Source: an uncultured Pontibacter sp.
Lineage (GTDB): Bacteria; Bacteroidota; Bacteroidia; Cytophagales; Hymenobacteraceae
Length of the DNA: 64,000 bases
NCBI RefSeq assembly: GCF_947492645.1
Contig: NZ_CANLMZ010000008.1
Location: 310,001-374,000, forward strand
Reading direction: 5' to 3'
Shown here: one piece after another, positions 1 through 7,619 of the stretch
Position numbering within the stretch: position 1 is the first letter of the stretch
Layout: every line of letters begins with the position of its first letter
The notes under the pieces: model-generated
The model's database searches: none
The model's input: only the letters and a program-made list of their open reading frames with translations
What the model was told of the DNA's origin: nothing
Position numbers and translations under genes: made by a program

Positions 1-141
1 ATACCCGTAGCCGTAGTAGCCAAGCGATACGCCTGCATTCAAGATGTAATCTCCTTGCTCATAAGCTTTTTTCTGAGCATAAGCAGACTGGCCAGCTAGC
101 ACTACTACAAGCGCTAGCAAAGCAAAAATTGTTTTTTTCAT
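1..141 (-). CDS. secreted protein, N-terminal part only
   Basis: Only the first 47 codons are inside the window and the gene runs off the left edge. The start ATG (complement of 139-141) is followed by two lysines, a hydrophobic stretch and an A-Y-A-Q cleavage site near residue 22, a clear Sec signal peptide. The mature part opens with a Gly/Tyr-rich segment (NAGVSLGYYGYGY), which fits the first strand of an outer-membrane beta-barrel protein, but too little is present to name a family. Confidence 0.75.
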   Translation of the reverse strand, partial: MKKTIFALLALVVVLAGQSAYAQKKAYEQGDYILNAGVSLGYYGYGY

Positions 142-457
142 AGTTGTGGAAATTAGAACAGTATAATTTTAACTTATTAATATCACAAAGTTATGAATAA
201 TTTTAATTATACTAATAACAACTCATAAAACTGTACCTGAATCTGAGTATATCTACCATAACAACAGGCGAAATAAGCTTGTAAATAAGTAATTAAACTA
301 AAGGGGAATACCTTATAAGCTTACGTAAAACCAAAATCTCCTACTAAGCAGCTGATCCTGAAGTATAGGCTTTGTGTTGCTGAGAAAAGCTACTTTAAAT
401 TAAAATAGCAAAGCGTTTAAAAGCCATATATGAAAAATGTATTGCCCTATAAAGTAA
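142..457. other. intergenic region, no gene seen
   Basis: AT-rich spacer between the divergent end of the secreted-protein gene and the terminator of the next gene. It should carry the promoter of the secreted-protein gene. No convincing ORF or RNA gene was recognised. Confidence 0.5.
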
Positions 458-485
458 AAGCCCCACCTCAAAAGAGGTGGGGCTT
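458..485 (-). terminator. rho-independent terminator
   Basis: A 12-bp perfect stem (AAGCCCCACCTC / GAGGTGGGGCTT) with a 4-nt loop, followed on the minus strand by a T-rich stretch. It lies 28 nt beyond the stop of the gene at 513-1298. Confidence 0.85.
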
Positions 486-512
486 ATGCTACTGGTATTG
501 CTACAAAAAATA

Positions 513-1298
513 TTATGCAGCTGCAGATTGTCCGTCTTCACGGTCTTCGATCACTTTTTTCAGTTTTTCGATGGCCTGCGCCGCACGCTCCTCATCAAAA
601 CGGTTGATATTAAGCAGCATTTTAGTTTTCTCCTGACGCGTAATGGTCGGGTTATTCAGCAAACGAATGATTTCCTCTTTCTGCTTGGCAGATGCGTAGC
701 GCACGCTGGCACTTTGCTCTTCTGTAGTTGCAGTTTCAGCAACTGTTGCCGAAGAAGAAGCGGATTTCATTGTTGGTTTTTTCTCTGTTGGAACCGCTGG
801 CTTAGCAGTTTGCTCATTGCCTGCATAATCCATCTCCTCTACAGGAGTGGGTTCATAGCCGGCAGCGCGAATAATCCAGGCCAAAATATTACGGTAAGCT
901 TTACCAATGGCTCTTGTCTGGGCCATAGAGGCAATTGCAAATTCCTGGTAATACTTCTTGCCCTGCTCTTTGTTTGAGCAAATTGCAAATCCGGCTCCAA
1001 CTACTTGTTGGCTTCGCAGATCAAGCAGATTTACTTTAGCCTGATATTTTATTTCGTCGTCGGTACTGATGTTTACCACGTGCTCCACAACAGGAAGAAT
1101 ACCCAAGCGAGATCCGGCATACTGCCATCCCTCCACATTTACGTACTCTTTCCCTTGTATATTCTGGTATAAACGGTTCTCTTTAATAAACTTAGCTAAG
1201 TCAACAGCTAAGTGAAGCGTCTCATCAGACTTGGCAATATCATAGCTTTCAATCTTCGCTTTTTTCTGCACCTTCGTCTCTTTAACTGGTTGATTCAT
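513..1298 (-). CDS. conserved hypothetical protein, RAD52/phage annealing-protein-like
   Basis: 261 aa. Residues about 25-155 form one conserved domain with the features V.L..L.S..VVGAGFA.CSNKE and S-M-A-Q-T-R-A-I-G-K-A-Y-R-N. This resembles a widespread family of phage and chromosomal proteins of RAD52-like single-strand annealing type, recalled from family knowledge and not proven here. The domain is followed by a low-complexity Ala/Thr/Pro/Glu linker (about 160-200) and a charged helical C-terminal segment that could be a small DNA- or protein-binding helix bundle. It is a single-gene unit with its own terminator. No phage genes lie nearby, so this looks like a resident copy. The gene is certain; the role in DNA repair or recombination is a suggestion. 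Confidence 0.85.
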   Translation of the reverse strand: MNQPVKETKVQKKAKIESYDIAKSDETLHLAVDLAKFIKENRLYQNIQGKEYVNVEGWQYAGSRLGILPVVEHVVNISTDDEIKYQAKVNLLDLRSQQVVGAGFAICSNKEQGKKYYQEFAIASMAQTRAIGKAYRNILAWIIRAAGYEPTPVEEMDYAGNEQTAKPAVPTEKKPTMKSASSSATVAETATTEEQSASVRYASAKQKEEIIRLLNNPTITRQEKTKMLLNINRFDEERAAQAIEKLKKVIEDREDGQSAAA

Positions 1299-1780
1299 AT
1301 TTTATTAGCTTTCATGTTTTAGTACATATATCAAACACAGCCACTAAGCAAATAGTGCAAAAAATTACAAAAAATATAGATTTTATATCATTGTAAATCA
1401 ATGAGTTACAAATTATTTTTCATAAAACTATTTACCCTACTCTCAATGCTGTAACTGGCTAAAAGTTGAGCAAAGGGTAAAGTATACGTACGGGTTTGGG
1501 AGCTAAGAGTTTAGGGGCTGGAGAAGTAGGATTACTGGCTGTGGTAAAGCATATGATTTTATACTTTACTGCAAAGCACCAGGTAGTTTAGAGGTAAAGC
1601 TGCAAAAACTCTATATGGAAACAACCTTGCTTTGAGAATTGAATGCGGAACCAATTTTCCAAAGTATAAAGTATGGCTTTTGCCCTGGTAGCTTGCTCTA
1701 AAACTAAAAGCTGCAAGGGCAAAGGCTATTGCGCCACAAGTTTAGTTGGCGCTAAACTAGCGGAATAACACTATAAACTT
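1299..1780. other. intergenic region, weak inverted repeat only
   Basis: About 480 nt without a supported gene. Around 1675-1730 an imperfect inverted repeat (TTTGCCCT near 1679 and AGGGCAAA near 1717) could be a hairpin, but it lacks a strong T-tract. Several AGTATA/TATACT hexamers typical of the core DNA occur here. Confidence 0.4.
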
Positions 1781-2446
1781 TTAAATTTCTACTTCAGAAA
1801 CAATCTGGCCGTCTTTCATTACAAGCGTTCTATCGGCCATGCCTGCCAACTGCTCGTTATGGGTCACGATCACAAATGTCTGCCTGAACTCGTTGCGGAG
1901 CCTGAAGAAGATATCGTGCAGTTCCTGTGCGTTTTTTGAATCCAGGTTGCCGCTTGGCTCATCAGCAAATATGATTTTAGGGGAGTTAATTAAAGCGCGG
2001 GCAACGGCTGTGCGCTGCTGCTCTCCACCCGACATTTCAGATGGTTTGTGGTGCAGGCGGTGCGAGAGGCCAAGCATCCCCAGCAATTCCTCTGCCCGTT
2101 GGGTAACTTCCTTTTCAGGGCGGCCAGCTAAAAAGCCGGGCAGGCAGGCATTTTCCAGGGCAGTAAATTCTGGCAGCAGGTTATGAAATTGGAAAATAAA
2201 GCCAATGTGCCTGTTACGGAAACGGGCCATTTCAGAGGCATTCATGCGGGCAATGTTCTTGCCCTCAAACACAACTTCACCGGAGTCTGCTGTATCCAGG
2301 GTACCCAAAATGTGCAGCAGCGTGCTTTTGCCGGCACCCGAGGCTCCTACAATAGAGACGATCTCTCCCGTTCCAATTTTTAAATCGATTCCCTTCAGTA
2401 CCTGAAGCGAGCCATACTTTTTGTGGATGTTTGTTACCTGCAGCAC
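1781..2446 (-). CDS. lolD: ABC transporter ATP-binding protein, LolD/MacB type
   Basis: 221 aa, the normal length of LolD-type ATPases. Walker A GASGAGKS lies near residues 34-41, the signature SGGEQQR near 140, and Walker [13 protein letters not shown] about 20 residues later, followed by the H-loop (VIVTHNEQ). The extended Q-loop region [15 protein letters not shown] is typical of the LolD/FtsE/MacB branch. It would power export or extraction of lipoproteins at the inner membrane with LolCE-type permeases. No permease gene is adjacent, which is usual in Bacteroidota where the partner is often elsewhere. Alternative: another 3.A.1.125-like exporter ATPase. Confidence 0.9.
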   Translation of the reverse strand: MLQVTNIHKKYGSLQVLKGIDLKIGTGEIVSIVGASGAGKSTLLHILGTLDTADSGEVVFEGKNIARMNASEMARFRNRHIGFIFQFHNLLPEFTALENACLPGFLAGRPEKEVTQRAEELLGMLGLSHRLHHKPSEMSGGEQQRTAVARALINSPKIIFADEPSGNLDSKNAQELHDIFFRLRNEFRQTFVIVTHNEQLAGMADRTLVMKDGQIVSEVEI

Positions 2447-2531
2447 GTTGTTAAGATCTGTTGTTGGCTTGCGTTACCGCTATAATTCTGCCAAATCTAC
2501 AAAATAAATGATAAATGTGGTTTAGTGGCTT

Positions 2532-3626
2532 CTATTCTGAGGCAAACTGCTTTTGATCTTTCTCCAGCACGTCTTTTACATACAACTCGTTTATGACGAT
2601 TAGCAATACCGCAAGTATGGGCGCTGCAAGCAGCAACCCTATCGCACCCTCCAGTATACCCAAAAGCACCTGGAAGAAGAGCAAAAGCGCCGGAGGCAGA
2701 TCAACGGTTTTCTGAAAGATAAGTGGCGTAACAACATAGCTTTCCACCATTTGTATTGCCCCGTAAACCAGCATCGCATAAAGCGCCATTTGGGGACTAA
2801 CGGTTAAACCAACCAATAGTGCCGGCAGCGCAGCAATCCAGGGGCCGATGTTAGGCACGAAAGCAAACAGAAAGGCGATAAAAGCCAGCGCAAAAGCCAA
2901 TGGCAAACCAACCAAAGTATAGCCAATGGCAGTACTCGCACCTATTACTGTCATGGCCATCAGCATCGCCAGTAGCCATAGTTTAAGTGTAGTGTAGCAT
3001 TTATCCAGTACCTCGAGCACCCGGGTGCGGTGCCTTGCCGCAAATAGCTTCGAGAATCCTACTGTGTAAAGCTTGGGGTTAGATGCCAGAAAAATTGCCG
3101 TAATAATCACAATGGCAATATCAGCAAGTATACTTATGGTGGTAGAAAAGGCAGATGTTACTTTAGAGAAAATGCTTTTTGTTTCAGGAAGCATTTCATT
3201 CATGTCTTCGGGTACTTCATCCATTATTTTCTGCCCTACCCCAAAGCTCCCCAACCAATTCTGTACTTTATCCATAGAGGTGGGTATTGTTTGCTCCATT
3301 TCCTGCACCTGCTCGCCAACGGTGGGCGCAATAAGTATGAAAGCCCCAACCAGCGTCCCAAAAAATATAAGCACAGCCAACAAAAGGGCAATACCATGTT
3401 TTAAGTTAACTTTTTTCTGGAGCCACTCAGCGATGCCGCTAAACAGCACCGCCAGCAAAATACCGGCAAACACCAGCAGAAAAAAGTAAGCATGTTGCCC
3501 AAGCATGTAAAATGCCGCCGCTATTAAGGCTACAATAAATGCCGCAAGGGCCACACGCTTGGCATAGGAATAATTGTCGGGCATACTTACCTGGTCTGAA
3601 TGATGAATAGTTGCATATACTTTCAT
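2532..3626 (-). CDS. AI-2E family transporter (PF01594-like permease)
   Basis: 364 aa with about eight hydrophobic segments: a pair near residues 25-70 and another near 75-105, then a soluble loop at about 110-155, and a dense cluster from 160 to 350. The pattern PxIGPWIAALPA, followed by a Q(M)VESYVVTPLIFQK motif, is characteristic of the AI-2E/YdiK/TqsA family in the inner membrane. Members include quorum-signal exporters and Na+/H+ antiporters, so the substrate cannot be stated. The gene is divergent from sucC. Confidence 0.9.
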   Translation of the reverse strand: MKVYATIHHSDQVSMPDNYSYAKRVALAAFIVALIAAAFYMLGQHAYFFLLVFAGILLAVLFSGIAEWLQKKVNLKHGIALLLAVLIFFGTLVGAFILIAPTVGEQVQEMEQTIPTSMDKVQNWLGSFGVGQKIMDEVPEDMNEMLPETKSIFSKVTSAFSTTISILADIAIVIITAIFLASNPKLYTVGFSKLFAARHRTRVLEVLDKCYTTLKLWLLAMLMAMTVIGASTAIGYTLVGLPLAFALAFIAFLFAFVPNIGPWIAALPALLVGLTVSPQMALYAMLVYGAIQMVESYVVTPLIFQKTVDLPPALLLFFQVLLGILEGAIGLLLAAPILAVLLIVINELYVKDVLEKDQKQFASE

Positions 3627-3721
3627 ACTTGTATTACCTGCGTCTCGTTACAAACTGCGCTGCAGGTTGAAGTATAATAGAAGGTGTGTAGTTTAAAGGC
3701 AATATTTTAAAAAAGCTTTAC

Positions 3722-3752
3722 TTGAATTTAAGGCTAATAAAACGTACTTTCG
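3722..3752 (+). promoter_or_regulatory. predicted Bacteroidota promoter of sucC
   Basis: A TTG (-33 element, 3722-3724) is followed after 20 nt by TACTTTCG (3745-3752), one mismatch from the TAnnTTTG -7 consensus. The sucC ATG is 22 nt downstream, leaving a short leader. Confidence 0.6.
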
Positions 3753-3774
3753 TGCGTCCATTAAAACTGAAAGC

Positions 3775-4977
3775 ATGAACATACACGAATATCAGGCTAA
3801 AGACATATTAAAAAGCTACGGTGTACGCATACAAGAGGGTATCGTGGCTGAAACGCCAGACCAGGCAGTAAAGGCAGCTATGAAGCTTACTGAAGAAACA
3901 GGCACTAGCTGGCATGTTATTAAAGCACAGATTCATGCGGGTGGCCGTGGTAAAGGCGGTGGCGTGAAACTTGCTAAAAACCTGGACCAGGTAAAGCAGA
4001 TTGCAAACGACATTCTGGGTATGACGCTGGTAACGCACCAGACAGGCCCTGAAGGTAAACTGGTACAGAAAGTACTTGTTGCACAGGATGTATACTACCC
4101 AGGCGAGTCTGATCCAAAAGAGTTTTACCTGAGCATTCTGCTTGACCGTGCAAAAGGTCAGAACGTGATCATGGCATCTACAGAAGGTGGTATGGACATC
4201 GAGGAAGTTGCTGAGAAAACTCCTGAGAAAATCATCAAAGAATGGATTGACCCGGCTACAGGTTTAAGACCTTTCCAGGCAAACAAAATCGCTTTCGCGT
4301 TTGGCTTACAAGGCGAAGCTTTCAAAGAGATGGTGAAATTTATCACTAACCTTTACAGAGCTTACGTTGAGACAGACTCTTCTATGTTTGAAATCAACCC
4401 TGTGTTGAAAACATCAGACAACAAGATTCTGGCTGTAGATGCTAAAGTTGACTTAGATGACAACGCATTGTTCCGCCACAAAGACCTGGCTGTACTTCGC
4501 GATACAACAGAAGAAGATCCGTTGGAAGTTGAAGCAAGCGCATCTAACCTGAACTATGTAAAGCTTGACGGTAATGTAGGCTGTATGGTAAACGGTGCCG
4601 GCCTTGCTATGGCAACAATGGATATCATTAAGCTTTCTGGTGGCGAGCCCGCTAACTTCCTTGACGTAGGTGGTGGGGCAAACGCACAGACGGTAGAAGC
4701 TGGTTTCCGCATTATCCTGAAAGACCCGAACGTTAAAGCGATCCTGATCAACATCTTCGGTGGTATCGTTCGTTGCGACAGAGTTGCAAATGGTGTGGTT
4801 GAGGCTTACAAAAACATTGGTGATATCCGTGTTCCGATCATCGTTCGTCTGCAAGGTACAAACGCTGAAGAAGGTGCCCGCATCATCGACGAGTCTGGCT
4901 TAAAAGTATACTCTGCCGTTGCTTTGAAAGAAGCTGCTGAAAAAGTAAAGCAGGTTTTAGCTGAAGTTGGAGCTTAA
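3775..4977 (+). CDS. sucC: succinyl-CoA ligase (ADP-forming) subunit beta
   Basis: 400 aa, full family length. It starts MNIHEYQAKDIL with an ATP-grasp domain that includes the glycine-rich HAGGRGKGGGVK near residue 52. The C-terminal CoA-ligase flavodoxin-like domain carries NGAGLAMATMD near 270 and the loop NIFGGIVRCD near 325, which binds the phosphohistidine region of the alpha subunit. It forms the beta subunit of the TCA-cycle enzyme that makes ATP or GTP from succinyl-CoA. No sucD follows, so the alpha subunit is encoded elsewhere, a common arrangement in Bacteroidota. It has its own promoter and terminator, so it is monocistronic. Confidence 0.98.
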   Translation: MNIHEYQAKDILKSYGVRIQEGIVAETPDQAVKAAMKLTEETGTSWHVIKAQIHAGGRGKGGGVKLAKNLDQVKQIANDILGMTLVTHQTGPEGKLVQKVLVAQDVYYPGESDPKEFYLSILLDRAKGQNVIMASTEGGMDIEEVAEKTPEKIIKEWIDPATGLRPFQANKIAFAFGLQGEAFKEMVKFITNLYRAYVETDSSMFEINPVLKTSDNKILAVDAKVDLDDNALFRHKDLAVLRDTTEEDPLEVEASASNLNYVKLDGNVGCMVNGAGLAMATMDIIKLSGGEPANFLDVGGGANAQTVEAGFRIILKDPNVKAILINIFGGIVRCDRVANGVVEAYKNIGDIRVPIIVRLQGTNAEEGARIIDESGLKVYSAVALKEAAEKVKQVLAEVGA

Positions 4978-4993
4978 ATCAGCTACACTAAAT

Positions 4994-5037
4994 AAAAACA
5001 GAAAGGGCTGCCGTAATTGGCAGCCCTTTCTGTTTTT
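4994..5037 (+). terminator. strong terminator after sucC
   Basis: A near-perfect 19-bp stem (arm AAAAACAGAAAGGGCTGCC) with a 6-nt loop and T-runs on both sides. It can serve sucC and perhaps also the converging minus-strand gene. Confidence 0.9.
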
Positions 5038-5150
5038 ATACTTTATAAATTTCAGAATTACTTAAAGTAAATTCCAGTCCCACTTCAGTCAGGTGCAACC
5101 TTGAGTTGCTAAACACTTAAAAACGACCTGAACATTTCAACCTCTGAATG

Positions 5151-5573
5151 CTAATTTTCTACAATCTCTAATTGCACATCAATATTACCCTGAACCCCAA
5201 TCGAGTAAGGGCAAATCTGGTGTGCTTCTTCCACCATCTGCTGGGCTTTTTCTTTATCTACGCCTTTCAGATCTACTTCCAGCTTTACCGACAGCCCATA
5301 TCCCCCTTCATCAGTTTTGTTCAGATCGACATGCGCAGTAACAGTAGACTCCGGGTTTAAGCGTTCGTGGTGGTTGCCAGCCACTACTAATAAAGCACTT
5401 TGAAAACACGCTGCATAGCCTGCAGCAAATAATTGCTCGGGGTTTGTTTTTCCTTTAACACCTCCCAGGGTCTCGGGAACAGATAGTGGCATGTCTAATA
5501 CACCATCTGATGATTTAACATGACCTTTGCGGCCGCCTGTGGCAGTAACCTCTGCCGTATACAGTTTTTCCAT
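5151..5573 (-). CDS. ohr: Ohr/OsmC family organic hydroperoxide resistance protein
   Basis: 140 aa, the usual size of Ohr. It opens with LYTAEVTATGGRKGHVKSSDG. The first catalytic cysteine is in AAGYAACFQSAL (about residue 58) and the second in the CPYSIGVQGN motif (about 122), the two-cysteine peroxidase arrangement. The conserved E in NPEQLFAAGYA is also present. It reduces organic hydroperoxides in the cytoplasm using dithiol donors. No MarR-type OhrR gene is adjacent. Confidence 0.95.
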   Translation of the reverse strand: MEKLYTAEVTATGGRKGHVKSSDGVLDMPLSVPETLGGVKGKTNPEQLFAAGYAACFQSALLVVAGNHHERLNPESTVTAHVDLNKTDEGGYGLSVKLEVDLKGVDKEKAQQMVEEAHQICPYSIGVQGNIDVQLEIVEN

Positions 5574-5731
5574 AATGCGTGGTTAATGTAGTTTGAAATC
5601 AGTTGGTTATTTTAACTACAGAAACCGTGTGTTTGTTTGCACTCTTACTGCCTATAATTAGGTATAGCAAGCTTTTCGTAAAATAAGCATAGTTTTTTAT
5701 ACCAGAAGTTTCGTATTGTGCGCATACTTGC

Positions 5732-5739
5732 TATTTTTG
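5732..5739 (+). promoter_or_regulatory. -7 box of the tRNA-Arg promoter
   Basis: TATTTTTG fits TAnnTTTG exactly and ends 10 nt before the first base of the tRNA. No good -33 TTTG is seen at the usual distance. Confidence 0.5.
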
Positions 5740-5749
5740 CAAACGTTCT

Positions 5750-5823
5750 GCACCCGTAGTTCAACTGGATAGAATATCGGATTTCGGCTCCGAGGGTTAG
5801 GGGTTCGAATCCTCTCGGGTGCA
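5750..5823 (+). tRNA. tRNA-Arg (anticodon TCG)
   Basis: A 74-nt cloverleaf: acceptor GCACCCG/CGGGTGC with discriminator A, anticodon stem TCGGA/TCCGA around loop TTTCGGC (anticodon TCG, arginine CGN), and T-arm with GGTTCGAAT. CCA is not encoded. Its 3' end, from 5801 on, is repeated imperfectly at 44791-44814, so it is the integration site of the island that follows. The tRNA itself stays intact on the left side. Confidence 0.95.
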
Positions 5824-5824
5824 C
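5801..5824 (+). repeat. attL core: direct repeat with attR, within tRNA-Arg 3' end
   Basis: The T-arm and acceptor 3' half of tRNA-Arg. 21 of 24 bases match 44791-44814, and the last 13 (CTCTCGGGTGCAC, 5812-5824) are identical. Beyond this point the two copies diverge, as expected for the two ends of an integrated element. Confidence 0.85.
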
Positions 5825-5834
5825 TATTTAACAA

Positions 5835-5876
5835 ACACAAGCGCTGGCCTTCTAATTGGAAGCCAGCGCTTTGTGT
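5835..5876 (+). terminator. hairpin terminator just inside attL
   Basis: Imperfect inverted repeat: arms centred on GCGCTGGC and GCCAGCGC, extended by CACAA/TTGTG and CTTC/GAAG, followed by TCTTAAAAAC. It probably ends tRNA-Arg transcription, replacing the native terminator displaced to 44825. Confidence 0.6.
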
Positions 5877-5891
5877 CTTAAAAACAGCTTA

Positions 5892-5947
5892 TTAATCTAA
5901 CAAATAGCTAAAATGTTAGATTAAATCTCTCAAATGTTAGATTAAAT
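5892..5947. repeat. left-end arm-type repeats of the island
   Basis: Contains TTAATCTAAC (5892-5901) and two direct copies of AAATGTTAGATTAAAT (5911-5926, 5932-5947), which are the reverse complement of the first. The same motif in the opposite orientation occurs at 44735-44748 near attR. Placement inside both ends suits integrase or excisionase binding sites. Confidence 0.6.
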
Positions 5948-6077
5948 TTCGAGCGCTTATTAACAGTAAAGTTATATTCTTAGTTAAATCGTGACTATAG
6001 TCGACAACTCCTATAGCGTTTGTTTTACCCGGCAATCTTAAACAGTCATGAAAATTTGTCGGTTTTACACAACGGCA

Positions 6078-6599
6078 TCAACTGTTACTCTTATTAATAG
6101 CAGTAAGTAATTGGTCTATCTTCCACTTCCTGTAACTTTCTTCATAGGTAGTGTACCATGCGTACTCATGTACCAGCTTAAAGGCCTGCTCAACGTTTAT
6201 ATCCAAAGGGTGTGCTATGCATTCATCAATTTCAACTTCATCCTCTTCACACATGAAGCAAGAGTCGTTTCCGAACAAGCCATATACTTGTTTCGTGTGT
6301 ATATGATAAAATAATTTAACATACTCAGCGCTACCTATGCTTCGAACAAAATAGCAACTTCCCTTCGCCAGAAGTAAAAAGCTCTCAATTGGGTAGCCTA
6401 TTATGTCATCACCTTCTTCACAATAGATTGTTTGGTAAGCATCATCATGCTCAGCCATGAGTATTTTAAAGTTGGCCCTGTACTTGTCTTCTTTAAAAAG
6501 AAAGGGGGTACAGCTCGGTGAAAAGAGCGGTTCTAATTTAACCTGCTTCTGAATGCTAGCAGGATTGATTCTTTTGCTTGTTCTTGATGTTTTCTTCAT
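6078..6599 (-). CDS. hypothetical protein
   Basis: 173 aa, not recognised. The N-terminus is basic (MKKTSRTSKRIN) and the rest acidic and aromatic, with a CMCEEDEVEIDEC patch near residues 122-134. No signal peptide or membrane segment. It is the first gene inside the island's left end and reads toward the attachment site, a position where excisionase or regulatory genes often sit, but no HTH is evident. Start ATG at 6599 is the only good candidate. Confidence 0.6.
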   Translation of the reverse strand: MKKTSRTSKRINPASIQKQVKLEPLFSPSCTPFLFKEDKYRANFKILMAEHDDAYQTIYCEEGDDIIGYPIESFLLLAKGSCYFVRSIGSAEYVKLFYHIHTKQVYGLFGNDSCFMCEEDEVEIDECIAHPLDINVEQAFKLVHEYAWYTTYEESYRKWKIDQLLTAINKSNS

Positions 6600-6778
6600 C
6601 TATGGTGTTACTATGTACACCTATTATATAGTCAGTATGGCAAAAGTTTTAAATCCAAAGGAGAAAAATTTTAAAGTTACAATGTAAGACCATGTTAAGT
6701 GCTCTGTGTTACTACAACAGACACATCCCTTCATAGTGTAGCTCATTAATAGATGTCAAGTTAACAAGGCGGGACGAA

Positions 6779-7261
6779 GTGTACCGGCTGTCCCAAACCG
6801 GGGATGGCGCTTTGATATATAAAGGAAAAGCCTATACTATGGATGAGTTCGAAATGTTGTACGCCCTACTGGATTCCAATTATTATACCTACACAGAATA
6901 TTATAAAAATTATAACTTTTCAGTCACTTTAAGCCTTAGTCCCAAAGCAGAAGAACACTATCACACGATTTTCCAGTCTGAAAGATTACCGGAAGCAATC
7001 TACAACATACTAGATATGTTCATCCAAATTGGGCAAGAACGCTATACTTTCAATGTCGGAATATATGAGAGGTTACCATGTATTGACCTGCCAATTATCC
7101 AGCTGCCCGTATTCCAACTCAGCACTCTTAAAATAGAGGTAGAAATTTTGAACGATAGGAACTGTGTATACACCTCCCCGAGGCTTGTAGAGAAAAGATT
7201 AAAGAGTTTTAGAGATAGATTCCATACAACGAGAAAGCAACACATAAAACCTTTACGTTAA
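6779..7261 (+). CDS. hypothetical protein, GTG or later ATG start
   Basis: 160 aa from a GTG at 6779, or 140 aa from an ATG at 6842 (MDEFEML). No recognised family. The sequence is Tyr-rich at the N-terminus and ends in a basic tail (SFRDRFHTTRKQHIKPLR), which could bind nucleic acid. No signal peptide. A GGCGGGAC stretch upstream of the GTG is not a clear ribosome-binding site. Confidence 0.55.
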   Translation: MYRLSQTGDGALIYKGKAYTMDEFEMLYALLDSNYYTYTEYYKNYNFSVTLSLSPKAEEHYHTIFQSERLPEAIYNILDMFIQIGQERYTFNVGIYERLPCIDLPIIQLPVFQLSTLKIEVEILNDRNCVYTSPRLVEKRLKSFRDRFHTTRKQHIKPLR

Positions 7262-7424
7262 CTGACACAGACCTTTATATTAACACTAGAGGCAACAGAA
7301 TCTTCACTTTCAAATGTACCTGTTTAGATTTAACCAATTCTATATCACTATCAACCTCTTCCCAATAGCTATCCAATTTACATTCCATTCAACTATATAA
7401 TAATATAGAATATTAACTCCATTA

Positions 7425-7457
7425 CCCCCTCCCCTCTCACGAGGGGGGGGGGGAGGG
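7425..7457. repeat. C-run / G11 homopolymer inverted repeat
   Basis: CCCCCTCCCC (7425-7434) lies a few bases from an 11-base G run (7443-7453) followed by AGGG. The two can pair as a GC hairpin, and the G run could also form a quadruplex. It is in the 358-nt gap between two genes. The G count may vary by slippage or be a sequencing artefact. Confidence 0.6.
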
Positions 7458-7516
7458 TCTAACCTTTATTATCCTTTATAATGTCTTCTCTATATTTCCC
7501 CCATATGTTTCTCTCT

Positions 7517-7550
7517 TATGTGGTAAGGGTTTTTATGTGGTAAGGGTTTT
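7517..7550. repeat. tandem 17-bp duplication
   Basis: Two exact adjacent copies of TATGTGGTAAGGGTTTT (7517-7533, 7534-7550) about 70 nt upstream of the polymerase-like gene. This could be an iteron-like pair, or a chance slippage product. The rest of 7262-7619 shows no gene. Confidence 0.7.
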
Positions 7551-7619
7551 TAAAATAAATATGCGAGTGATTTAAAACTTTTCTGATTCTCGATTCAATA
7601 AGTAGAAACGAAACGAGAA

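Noticed and set aside
7425..7550. Possible CRISPR-like repeats near the G run and 17-bp tandem
   Set aside because: Only two adjacent copies without spacers; no cas genes. No CRISPR array was seen anywhere in the window.
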